NCBI GenBank assembly: GCA_021186555.1
Contig: JAJKFL010000014.1
Location: 43,360,700-43,424,699, forward strand
DNA length: 64,000 nt
Direction of reading: 5' to 3'
Source of the DNA: Reticulitermes speratus
Lineage: Eukaryota; Arthropoda; Insecta; Blattodea; Rhinotermitidae
In this document: positions 52,750 through 62,170 of the stretch, piece after piece
Position numbering within the stretch: position 1 is the first letter of the stretch
Layout: each line of letters begins with the position of its first letter
Notes under the pieces: generated by a model
Databases searched by the model: none
What the model was told of the DNA's origin: nothing
The model's input: only the letters and a program-made list of their open reading frames with translations
Position numbers and translations under genes: made by a program

Positions 52750-53030
52750 TCGGACCCGGAGTAGCTCAGTCATTATAGTGATTAGATTACGGACTGTATA
52801 ACTGAGGAAACGGAGATATATTCCCGGTACGGGAATATATTCTTCTTTCTCGAAGGCGCCCAATCAGACTAGCGCCATTTCAATGGGTATCAGGGGCTCT
52901 GTCCCCGGGTGTAAAGAAGCCCGGGCGTGAAGCTGACAACTCATCTACGTCTAGTGTCAAGATACAGACTTGAATGTTACATCTTCATGCCGTGATGCTT
53001 AATTAAGCACAGGGACAGCGTTATAATTGA
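52750..53030 (+). mobile_element. SINE-C, degenerate copy
   Basis: Head GGAGTAGCTCAGTCATTATA, then CCCCGGGTGTAAAGAAGCCC and ATCTACGTCTAGTGTCAAG in SINE-C order, ending near AAGCACAGGGACAGCG. The B-box is not recognisable. An inverted pair around ATATATTCCCGGTACGGGAATATAT (52815-52839) has arisen in the head. Confidence 0.65.
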
Positions 53031-53204
53031 CTTAAATCATACTTCTTCAAAACTATGTCTTCCCATCAATTTGCCCGCAAAATCTTAGTACGCATTTCTC
53101 TGTTCTTTCCTACATGTCTTCTGCCCAGCTGTACCTCACAGTAAATGTCGTCATTGTATGTGCTACACTACATGTGCTTAGTGCAGCCTGTCGGTGATTC
53201 TGCA

Positions 53205-53305
53205 GTATAAAGCGACACCACCTGTTGCTCCCCACAGAGTGGCTGGGAACAATCGAACAGGTTATGACGCAACTGACTGAGCCACTCCGAGCGGTGCGAT
53301 GCATG
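53205..53305 (-). mobile_element. tRNA-like SINE head, isolated
   Basis: The minus strand reads CGGAGTGGCTCAGTCAGTTG, a variable part, GTTCGATTGTTCCCAGCC, and then diverges. A- and B-box-like blocks are present. No body from the other families follows clearly. Confidence 0.5.
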
Positions 53306-53570
53306 GACAGGAAACACCGCTCCCATAAATTGTAAAGTTGTCTTAATCCGCTGTTTTACCGACTGATCACGTCCACATTGAATAATACAGTTCGACCAAT
53401 GACATTTCATGCTCGTCATTAAACAATGTAACAGTCCCTTAAGATAATAATCTGATCATTAAATAATGTAACTTAACCCGTTAGGGTGCCTGAACACCTC
53501 TATCAGTCAGGACTCTCTTCTGACTGATTTACAGAATTTTAAAACTGATTCATGTTACCCAACTGCTTTT
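53306..53570. other. No gene recognised
   Basis: Unique-looking; TAATCTGATCATTAAATAAT recalls the preceding CATTAAACAATGTAACAG, a small local duplication. Confidence 0.45.
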
Positions 53571-53572
53571 CC

Positions 53573-55172
53573 ATCAGTGGTGCTAGAGTCCTGTTCCATC
53601 AGTGGTGCTAGAGTCCTGTTCCATCAGTGGTGCTAGAGTCCTGTTCCATCAGTGGTGCTAGAGTCCTGTTCCATTAGTGGTGCTAGAGTCCTGTTCCTCA
53701 GTGGTGCTAGAGTCCTGTTCCATTAGTGGTGCTAGAGTCCTGTTCCTCAGTGATGCTAGAGTCCTGTTCCATCAGTGGTGCTAGAGTCCTGTTCCTCAGT
53801 GATGCTAGAGTCCTGTTCCATCAGTGGTGTTAGAGTCCTGTTCCTCAGTGGTGCTAGAGTCCTGTTCCATCAGTGGTGCTAGAGTCCTGTTCCTCAGTGG
53901 TGCTAGAGTCCTGTTCCTCAGTGATGCTAGAGTCCTGTTCCATCAGTGGTGCTAGAGTCCTGTTCCTCAGTGGTGCTAGAGTCCTGTTCCATTAGTGGTG
54001 CTAGAGTCCTGTTCCTCAGTGATGCTAGAGTCCTGTTCCATCAGTGGTGCTAGAGTCCTGTTCCTCAGTGATGCTAGAGTCCTGTTCCATCAGTGGTGTT
54101 AGAGTCCTGTTCCTCAGTGGTGCTAGAGTCCTGTTCCATCAGTGGTGCTAGAGTCCTGTTCCTCAGTGGTGCTAGAGTCCTGTTCCTCAGTGATGCTAGA
54201 GTCCTGTTCCATCAGTGGTGCTTGAGTCCTGTTCCTCAGTGATGCTAGAGTCCTGTTCCTCAGTGGTGCTAGAGTCCTGTTCCATCAGTGGTGCTAGAGT
54301 CCTGTTCCATCAGTGGTGCTAGAGTCCTGTTCCTCAGTGGTGCTAGAGTCCTGTTCCTCAGTGGTGCTAGAGTCCTGTTCCTCAGTGGTGCTAGAGTCCT
54401 GTTCCTCAGTGGTGCTAGAGTCCTGTTCCTCAGTGGTGCTAGAGTCCTGTTCCTCAGTGGTGCTAGAGTCCTGTTCCTCAGTGATGCTAGAGTCCTGTTC
54501 CTCAGTGGTGCTAGAGTCCTGTTCCTCAGTGGTGCTAGAGTCCTGTTCCTCAGTGGTGCTAGAGTCCTGTTCCTCAGTGTGCTAGAGTCCTGTTCCTCAG
54601 TGGTGCTAGAGTCCTGTTCCTCAGTGGTGCTAGAGTCCTGTTCCATCAGTGGTGCTAGAGTCCTGTTCCATCAGTGGTGCTAGAGTCCTGTTCCATCAGT
54701 GGTGCTAGAGTCCTGTTCCTCAGTGGTGCTAGAGTCCTGTTCCTCAGTGGTGCTAGAGTCCTGTTCCTCAGTGGTGCTAGAGTCCTGTTTCTCAGTGGTG
54801 CTAGAGTCCTGTTCCTCAGTGATGCTAGAGTCCTGTTCCTCAGTGGTGCTAGAGTCCTGTTCCATCAGTGGTGCTAGAGTCCTGTTCCTCAGTGGTGCTA
54901 GAGTCCTGTTCCATCAGTGGTGCTAGAGTCCTGTTCCTCAGTGGTGCTAGAGTCCTGTTCCTCAGTGGTGCTAGAGTCCTGTTCCTCAGTGGTGCTAGAG
55001 TCCTGTTCCTCAGTGGTGCTAGAGTCCTGTTCCATCAGTGGTGCTAGAGTCCTGTTCCATCAGTGGTGCTAGAGTCCTGTTCCTCAGTGGTGCTAGAGTC
55101 CTGTTCCTCAGTGGTGCTAGAGTCCTGTTCCATCAGTGGTGCTAGAGTCCTGTTCCTCAGTGGTGCTAGAGC
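53573..55172 (+). repeat. 24/25-bp minisatellite, about 65 copies
   Basis: The 25-bp form is GTTCCATCAGTGGTGCTAGA then GTCCT; the 24-bp form has GTTCCTCAG. The left half mixes both in larger blocks (a unit group near 53680-53930 recurs at 53940-54190), and the right half is mostly the 24-bp form. Runs of the 24-bp form open frames such as ARVLFLSG on plus and EEQDSSTT on minus. Confidence 0.98.
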
Positions 55173-56540
55173 GCGGTTTCATCATCCACCGCTTAAAATC
55201 GTACAGATATTTTTTCTAAACTCTATTCAAGAAGCAAAATTTCAAGTTCTCAAAACGATGCTTCTTGAAGGCTCAAGTGTTTAGATGTGACGCTGTGTCA
55301 TTGGGCGAGACGTTCCAGATGTTTCGAAGGACGGTATTGCCTCTATTTTCATGTTCAGACTACTTTTGGGAACGCTTGATCCTAAATAGTAAAGTGCTGG
55401 TATTCTTCGAATCGTCGGGCAATATTCTCTCGACAACGCGGCATTATACCCAGAAAACTTGAATTTTGTATCCAAAAGTCAGAAGGATTCTTTAATTGTA
55501 TTATCAAGCGTTATTCAGCGCCACGTACCAACATAGAAGAAGATGGATATATATTTCCATGCCAAATTGGGCCTACGATTGCAACAGTTCTTGAATACAT
55601 TTTGTCCTTCGAAAGGCCAGTGCCTGCTCATCCGAAGACACAACGCCGTGTCCAAAAAGACATCAATCTTCAGCATTATCGCTGAGAGAACCTCATATCT
55701 CACAAATCAGGTGGTATTTCAACTGTGCTTTAAATGCATTCACAAGGTAAAGAAGCAAAGGATGGAAGGAAATAACAAGTAAGGTTAAACGATGAACTTC
55801 TTCAGTAGCTTAAACAGACACACGGCACTGAAAACGCCTGGAGGATTGAAAGGGACTCCACTAATTCTTATCCTTGGACTTACGAAAATCTGAGAGTTCA
55901 CCTTAAAGTCCCGAAGGTAGAAACAGAGAGGAAAGAAAATTAAGAAGGCGGAGAAGAAAGAGGAATAAAGTAACATGGAAATGCAACGAGAAGGACATTG
56001 CAGAGTGGACCTGTCGGCACATGAAGGCAGCTTGTTAGAGACAAAGACGCAGTTTCTCACGGTGGCTACAGATGACGAGTTGTCGGTTCGGCGTGGCACG
56101 TACGAGCGCTTCAAACTTGTCCAGAAGCAGCAGTCTGTCTGTCTGTCCGGCTTGATTACTCACGGAAGGTTTCACTGACGTGTGCTGGAGACGTGGAAAA
56201 CGATCCTAGGAAATGAATGTGCGACATAGGACCTGAAGAGGTCGTTGCGAATTCCTGAGCAATGTACTGCTATATCACTGTCAACCAGCTGTTTTACTGA
56301 TGATGTAAACAGTGACAACTTGCAAATCCGTACCATCTTGGCACGGTCAAGACTCCGATAGGAAAAAAGTGCCTTCATTCAGTGTGAAAGTTTTGTGTCT
56401 TATAACTGACTACTAAATGAGTATTGCAGAGTCTTCCTTGTGAATATGATGGTCGCTCATAAATTGAAGAAATTTTTCTGTTTCTTATGGAAACAGAAAT
56501 TTCATTACCGCCTTCACAAAAGCCTAAAACTAGACCATAT
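55173..56540. other. No gene; probably old repeat sequence
   Basis: Short frames such as FRCDAVSLGETFQMFRRTVL (55280-55340) and, on minus, MRYEVLSAIMLKIDVFLDT (55640-55703) resemble repeat-derived peptides that I recall from cockroach and termite sequence, but the match is from memory. No intact gene is supported. Confidence 0.35.
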
Positions 56541-56830
56541 TCTCAGTAAGAAGAATGTGTTCACATTTTTATCCTGTTACTTTAAGATCCATTGTAATAT
56601 TGTCCTTCAATCGACGCCTGTTTGTTTGAAGCACTCTCGGTGTTTAAGGTTTCCCCATCATTCCCCATGCATTCCTCCTGTCTTCCATACGTCCCACATA
56701 CACCGCCCATTTCGTCCTTCTTCGTTTGCTCATGTAAGAATATCTGGCCAAGAGTTCAAATCTTGAAGTTTCTCAATGTGTGGTTGTTTTTATCTCCCTG
56801 CTAATTTCTCTCTCTCTCAGTCCAAATATA
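56540..56830 (-). pseudogene. LINE-1 reverse transcriptase tail
   Basis: The plus strand shows the complement of the family tail in order: TTTTATCCTGTTACTTTAAG, CCATTGTAATATTGTCCTTC, CACATACACCGCCCATTTCG and AAGAATATCTGGCCAAGAG. Decayed. Confidence 0.65.
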
Positions 56831-56831
56831 A

Positions 56832-57045
56832 ACCCATATACTCTTTATTCTATAATCACCGTGCATTTTTCACAACTATTGTTAAGTCACCAACTGAATG
56901 CACTATTTATTTTAATAAACACTATATGGTTCCTTAAAATATTTTGGTAATTTGGGTGTTTACCAAAATATTTTAAGGAACCATATAGTGTTTTTTGAAA
57001 TAAATAGTGCATTCAGTTGGTGACTTGACAATACCCATATACTCT
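56832..57045 (-). mobile_element. Inverted-arm element 6, ribozyme deleted
   Basis: Arms of about 65 bp face each other (56884-56950 and 56960-57026); the edges AAGTCACCAACTGAATGCAC match element 1. A 13-bp direct repeat ACCCATATACTCT lies at 56832-56844 and 57033-57045. The left side alone has a tail of about 39 bp (ACCGTGCATTTTTCACAAC), the same tail as at 58354-58383. The ribozyme-bearing inner parts of both arms are missing. Confidence 0.78.
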
Positions 57046-57148
57046 GTTATCAAATACCTTGAGCCTCTGTTCTTCCCGGATTGAATAATGCCGGGGAAGA
57101 CTCCTTAATAATGTGTCACATGAATTGTCTTTTGAATGTTGGTTTATA

Positions 57149-57225
57149 CAGGGTATACACAAAAGAATGGTGCGGTTTCAATAGACATTCTATTGAAACC
57201 GCACCATTCTTTTGTGTATGCCCTG
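57149..57225. mobile_element. Palindromic mariner-type MITE, copy 4 (77 bp)
   Basis: CAGGGTATACACAAAAGAAT to its complement with TA on both sides. Only one base differs between the arms near the ends. Confidence 0.92.
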
Positions 57226-57227
57226 TA

Positions 57228-58210
57228 TAGTGCTGTTGCTACGTATGTCATTAACATAACTTTGCTTAAAGTTTTCAACAATCAACTGTCAGACACCACT
57301 ATTTGTTTTAAAAACCACAATTACCGCTACATGTTTCAGTTTAATGTAAGATATCTTCGCGCTTTTTACAACGATACAGTGAGAAAAAAAACATATATAC
57401 CAAGGGGGGAAGAAATTATGCGCGGCAGGTCGCCATGGCGACTGAATTTTGTAAGTTAGCGTCTAGTAATTGTGGTTACTCGGTATCAGAATTTTGAGGT
57501 TGATTTTACGTTTTTGGAAACTTTTTGTACCCCTGGTATAAACTGCTTGCTTTATTTGATTTTTAGAATATTATACATAACACTTCCATAATTAGATTTA
57601 AATATTGTATTTAAAAGAACTTTGTCACCATTCATATATTTACAATGCCTTACCGGGCGTCTGAAAACTTTTTTGAGTAGCTTGCTTTTCCCCAGCAACT
57701 GAAAGGTATAAGTTTGATAGGCAGTCTGTTCTTTAAACTTGTAATATTTCGTTCTTATACACAGCAAAGTGGCAGTCTTGGCTATCGGAGTCGAGCAAAC
57801 TGTAGCTTAATTTTTATTGCCTCTTTGTCAAGATGCATTTTTTTTACACTTTGTGCCGAATTGTTATGAATTCTTTAATTTTCGACACACGTGATAATTT
57901 TGTTAATTTTATTGCGTAAGTTATTTCTTCCTCCTCGGTGTGCGTTCTTTGAAAATATGCAGATTAGTCTAAAATGTCTTCCTATTGCAAAGTGCTGCCT
58001 ACTTTACAATATTGTGTCATATTTATGTTTTGCGGAAATCTTATTTTCCACATGAAATAAGATTATTTGCTCACTCAAGGAACGAACGTACTAAGAAGTG
58101 TGTGTCGACAAGAATGTTTGAAACTGAGAGGGGACAAGCAAATAGAGGCGGGAGAAATTTCGTAATTTATTCTTCCTTCAAATTATTAGGATGAGCAAAT
58201 GATGGACAGG
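57228..58210. other. No gene recognised
   Basis: AT-rich; short frames only. Confidence 0.5.
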
Positions 58211-58216
58211 ACGTGT

Positions 58217-58256
58217 AGCAGAGAGAGAGAGAGAGATATATATATATATAGAGAGA
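58217..58256. repeat. AG and AT dinucleotide run
   Basis: GAGAGAGAGAGAGATATATA then TATATATATAGAGAGA. Confidence 0.95.
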
Positions 58257-58450
58257 AAGGCGAAATGCAAAAAAATGTTTGGTCAGAAAGTCTGTAAAAA
58301 GGAGGCTCTTTGGAATACCTGGGTGTAGATAACAGGTTGATATTAAAACTTATCTTTAATCTTAACTCATCGTGCATTTTTGTTATTTAAGATAAACACC
58401 AACAAACGCACAAATTATAAGTTGCAAATTAGCTCCTTATATCATATTTT

Positions 58451-58490
58451 ACCCTACGCGTTTCAGCTCTTCGTGAGCCATCATCAGGGT
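58451..58490 (-). ncRNA. Hammerhead-ribozyme-like motif, left arm
   Basis: Minus strand: core CTGATGA, stem II GCTC/GAGC with a G:T extension, GAAA, ACGCGT, A at the cleavage position, GGGT. The 5' side of stem I reads AACC, one C fewer than the right-arm copy, so only two pairs form. Confidence 0.72.
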
Positions 58491-58544
58491 TTTTTTACTC
58501 TTTTAAAGATGCAGCATTTGTAAAGCACTTTATAAGAGTAAAAA

Positions 58545-58585
58545 ACCCCTGATGATGGCTCACGAAGAGCTGAAACGCGTAGGGT
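58545..58585 (+). ncRNA. Hammerhead-ribozyme-like motif, right arm
   Basis: Stem I ACCC (58545-58548) pairs with GGGT (58582-58585). Core CTGATGA (58549-58555), stem II GCTC/GAGC, GAAA (58572-58575), palindromic stem III ACGCGT, with A58581 at the cleavage position. Confidence 0.8.
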
Positions 58586-58665
58586 AAAATATGATATAAG
58601 GAGCTAATTTGCAACTTATAATTTGTGCATTTGTTGGTGTTTATCTTAAATAAATTAAAACTTAT

Positions 58666-59965
58666 GTTAACGAATAGGTCAAGAGATATAGACTAAATTT
58701 GTTTTGTTCAGAATAAAGGCAAATAGTTGCCTATCTTAGAAAACAATGATGAAATTTAAGGTTCAGTAAAACAATTTTATTTATCAGGTACAAAAGACTT
58801 ACATTCAAGAGGCTCTGCTTCGTGGATATAAGTGACTTACAAAGGGAATTTTCTTACGAAGAAGGACGCAAGCATTTGCAACCTGATTGGATGTAGCACT
58901 AGTCATAGACCGCCAGGCTGAACACAGCAACTGCGGTGGTATTGCGTAAGCTCAGTGCTATCATACATGCGAGTTTCTTACGTGTGTAACAGATCTGAAT
59001 TGATTTTGTGGTTCCTGAATATAAGTAAATTGCATTACAGACGGTTTTTATTGTGGTGTAAATTGTCGTCTTCTTTCGTGAATATGCTATACAGTGTAAT
59101 ACAAATTATTTTTATTGTTAAAACCCATAGAGAAAATTCTACAGTGTCATAGAAAATTTAGAAGACTTTTTTGCCTGTGCTTCAGTTGCTTCGATAAGAC
59201 ATCGCCTGATGAACAAATTTCAAGCGACAGTTTCCTTGTTAGTGAAGAAGAGAAACAAGAAATGTATACCTATTGCATTACCAGTGTCAAAGGCGTGAGT
59301 TGCCATTACCAAACACATTTTTGACTGTCGGCTTATTGTAATAAGTTGTTTGTAACAGGTCAGCTGACTATGACATTGGGGGTGGTTATCGTGCGATAGA
59401 AATTTTAGTAACCTCCCTTGCGAGTAGGAAATATCCCTGGAGATAGACATATATGGCCGAAACGTGTAAAAAGTACAATGTTTTTATCCGTGTTTATTTG
59501 TACATTGTGCTGACAGTTGCTTACACGGTTAGTTGTACTTAGTAATGCAGCTGGAACACAGAGCCTATGTATTTTTGTGAACTTTATTTCTTTGTCCAAG
59601 ACATGGTTTTTGTTGATCTTTGATTAGTGCCAAGTATTGCCTGGAGAGCACGCAGCGTTCTGTCGACATGATGATAATGTAATAAACTTGACCTCACATT
59701 CCGAGTCTTCAATACGTCGAAGCTAGCGCCGCCTCTGTCAAGATCACAATAGCAGTCTGGGAAACTTTGACAGCCTCGTTACCAAACCATTCAGATGAAG
59801 TTGTCTGCCTGATCACGACTCTTTTAATAAGGCGCTAATTCCATTTCGTGTGTCACACATCAAGCGGATTTGTCAGCCATAATTATAAATCCTCAAAAGA
59901 CTGATATATTCTGGAAACATAGCCATTTTTTCCGACAGGTCACTCTGTGAAACTTTAATAAATAT
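58666..59965. other. No gene; one degenerate ribozyme-like end
   Basis: 59425-59472 (CCCTGGAGATAGACATATAT then GGCCGAAACGTGTA) looks like a decayed hammerhead motif with core CTGGAGA. The rest is unique-looking. Confidence 0.45.
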
Positions 59966-59967
59966 TA

Positions 59968-60195
59968 ATAAATGGGTCTGCGGCCGCTCGGCTACTGGGA
60001 TTGCGGGTTCGAATCCCGCCGGAGGCATGGATGTCTGTCTCTTGTGAGTGTTGTGTGTTGTCAGGTAGAGGTCTCTGCGACGAGCTGGTCACTCGTCCAG
60101 AGGAGTCCTACTGAGTGTGGTGTGTCTGAGTGTGATCGTGAAGCCTCGATAACGAGGCGGCCCAGGCCCCCAAGGGGCTATCGAGCCATAGAATA
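59968..60195 (+). mobile_element. SINE-D, 5'-truncated
   Basis: Starts within the head (TGGGTCTGCGGCCGCTCGGC). B-box GGTTCGAATCCCGCC, body as in 40270, ending in the complete 3' tail GGCCCAGGCCCCCAAGGGGC then TATCGAGCCATAG. Confidence 0.9.
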
Positions 60196-60386
60196 GAAAA
60201 TGATGGAGGTAACACTTTTAAACCCGTAAAGCACAACGGTTATAATTTTTACCATCTTATTTAACATTCAGAAACTCATCTTCGTGCCCACAAAATAGTT
60301 TACATATACCACATAGTTCTCACAATGAATATAGCATTTTCCCCTAAGCAGAATAAGTGGTTGAATTTTGTAATAGAGACGCAATA
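60196..60386. other. No gene recognised
   Basis: Short AT-rich spacer. Confidence 0.5.
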
Positions 60387-60388
60387 TA

Positions 60389-60624
60389 CAGTGTGTCCAC
60401 AAAGTCCCTTCGGGTTTTGAAAAAATTGTGGCGCGCAAACAAATTGAGCTAGCCACATGCGGTTTGCGGCAGATTACAGTGAAACTCTGGAAGTTTTTTT
60501 ACTGACCTCAGTAGACCTCGATGTGGGCTCCCTTGGTAGCACGGAGAACGTCCAGACGATATTCGAGCTCTTGCCATGTTCTGCGGTACGCCATTTCCGC
60601 TGCCTGCCATACCTTTAGACTCCA
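60389..60624 (-). pseudogene. Tc1/mariner transposase C-terminus with terminal repeat
   Basis: Minus-strand codons 60624-60508 read WSLKVWQAAEMAYRRTWQEL then EYRLDVLRATKGAHIEVY and a stop, the typical end of a Tc1/mariner-type transposase (ELEYRLD ... RATKGAHIE). About 100 bp further, the element ends at CAGTGTGTCCACAAAGTCCC (plus strand from 60389) next to TA. The catalytic domain and other terminal repeat are gone; an in-frame stop precedes the segment. Confidence 0.82.
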
Positions 60625-60771
60625 TTAATAATTTATCTCCCCATTATTTAACGATATATTTGTGATATGTATCATTACATAACGGGGAGCATCATTGGAT
60701 GATGTTTCCTGCTAAACATTGTGGGCCGCTATATCTTACTTAATTTATTCGTACTGTACATCTTCTACACG
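60625..60771. other. No gene recognised
   Basis: AT-rich spacer. Confidence 0.5.
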
Positions 60772-60828
60772 TATTATATCAACAAAATCATGCACTAATT
60801 AGAATACATTCATGAGCTATTATAAAAA

Positions 60829-60868
60829 CCCCTACATATTTCAACACCGAGGTGCCATCATCAGGGGC
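60829..60868 (-). ncRNA. Hammerhead-ribozyme-like motif, left arm
   Basis: Minus strand: stem I CCC/GGG, core CTGATGA, stem II CACC/GGTG extended by two G:T pairs, GAAA, ATATGT, A at the cleavage position, GGGG. Confidence 0.72.
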
Positions 60869-61033
60869 CATTCAATAAAAAGAAATGTAGATCCAAAGCA
60901 CCAATCTAATCATTATGTCGCCTTACAGAAATGATTTAAATATTAGACATTAATGTAATATTTTGATCATTTCTGTAAGGCGACATAATGACTAGATTGG
61001 TGCTTTGGATCTACATTCCTTTTTATTGAATGG

Positions 61034-61073
61034 CCCCCTGATGATGGCACCTCGGTGTTGAAATATGTAGGGG
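61034..61073 (+). ncRNA. Hammerhead-ribozyme-like motif, right arm
   Basis: Stem I CCCC (61034-61037) pairs with GGGG (61070-61073). Core CTGATGA (61038-61044), stem II CACC/GGTG with two G:T pairs, GAAA, ATATGT, with A61069 at the cleavage position. One C more than the left-arm copy. Confidence 0.76.
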
Positions 61074-61132
61074 TTTTTATAATAGCTCATGAATGTATTC
61101 TAATTAGTGCATGATTTGGTTGATATAATAAA

Positions 61133-61430
61133 CAGGATAGCGTAGTTCGCATAGTGACCACTCTATGTTTTGGAAGAACCAAGGCTCGATCCCGGAAGGG
61201 GGCACGAAATTTGTCTCTTCGCCAAAATGCCCAGATCAGCTCTGGGACCCACCTAGCTTCGCATTCAATAGGTACCAGGATTTAATTTCCCGCGTACAAA
61301 GTAGCCAGATTATGAAGATGACCACTCACCTACATAGAGTGCCGAAGTTAAGAATAGATGGAGCCACACATCTGTTTCTCCTACATTTCTTTGTGGCGTG
61401 TAATTGGACAATTTTGTCTTTACCTTTCTC
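61133..61430 (+). mobile_element. SINE-C, degenerate copy
   Basis: Head GGATAGCGTAGTTCGCATAG, B-box GGCTCGATCCCGG, then CAGATCAGCTCTGGGACCC, CACTCACCTACATAGAGTGC and GAATAGATGGAGCCACACAT in SINE-C order. The 96-codon frame here is repeat sequence. Confidence 0.7.
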
Positions 61431-61690
61431 CTCAACGTTCGCAAAGCAATCGTAATAAATTGAAGACTTCCGAGATCAGACTTAAGGTGCTCATTGTGTC
61501 ATATATGATTATCAGGGCCTTCTCGGATGTGACGTCACGAATGTCCGTATAGAGGCACTCCGGTTACGAACTTTCGTAGAAACGGTGGTAAGTACATAAC
61601 AGACTACACAGAATTGCACGCCAGAAAACCGTAAACTGCAATATATTTAAAGTTTTAAAGAACAGAATAACTAGATTAATTCATCAGTCT
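61431..61690. other. No gene recognised
   Basis: Unique-looking sequence. Confidence 0.5.
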
Positions 61691-62170
61691 AACAGTTCTT
61701 CAGGTAGCCAAGGTATTCCCCACATTTTCTATAGCCCGTAGATCCGCTTCCTCCCTCACAAGTGACATCTACTGGTACCTATCCTGAAGCAGAACTCAGC
61801 CCACACTTTCCCATCTATTTCCTTAAGTTCCATTTTAATATTATTCTCCCATCTACTCATATATCATAAAAGACATTTCGTTCCTGAGGTTTCCCTATTA
61901 AAACCTTTTTGCATTTTCTTCTTCTCCCATTCGAGAATTATGCTCTAACCATCTCATCCTCTATGAATGTTCAATCTAAGAATATTTGGCGAGGAGTACA
62001 AATTATGAAAATCCACATGGTACATTTCTCTCCAGCCTGTTGTTACCTCCTCTCTTATTGGTCTAAATAATATCGTCTGCATCCTGTTCTCGTACACCTC
62101 CACTATATATTCTTCCTCCAGTCTGAAACACCAATGTTTGCACCATATAAAAACTGGCTAGGCAGACTAT
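61690..62170 (-). pseudogene. LINE-1 reverse transcriptase tail, longest copy
   Basis: The plus strand shows the complement of the tail over about 480 bp: CCCCACATTTTCTATAGCCC, TTTTAATATTATTCTCCCAT, CTAACCATCTCATCCTC, AATATTTGGCGAGGAGTACA and TCTGAAACACCAATGTTTGC. Many frameshifts. Confidence 0.72.

Larger units (their letters stand above)
58342..58665 (-). mobile_element. Inverted-arm hammerhead element 7 (Penelope-like)
   Basis: The arms TTAAGATAAACACCAACAAA to the inner CTCTT and their complement span 58384-58652, near-perfect for about 130 bp each side. A 12-bp direct repeat ATTAAAACTTAT lies at 58342-58353 and 58654-58665. A 30-bp tail with TCATCGTGCATTTTTG lies only on the left. One hammerhead-like motif per arm. 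Non-coding. The orientation is opposite to element 1, judged by the side of the tail. Confidence 0.85.
60772..61130. mobile_element. Inverted-arm hammerhead element 8 (Penelope-like), largest palindrome
   Basis: Two arms of about 165-170 bp with only a few differences and a loop of about 10 bp (near 60946-60955). The edges read TATTATATCAACAAAATCAT and complement. One hammerhead-like motif per arm. No target duplication was found. A degenerate SINE-C starts directly to the right. Confidence 0.85.

Noticed and set aside
55265-55703. Possible short genes on both strands
   Set aside because: Peptides resemble repeat-derived sequence recalled from related insects; frames are short and overlap on both strands.
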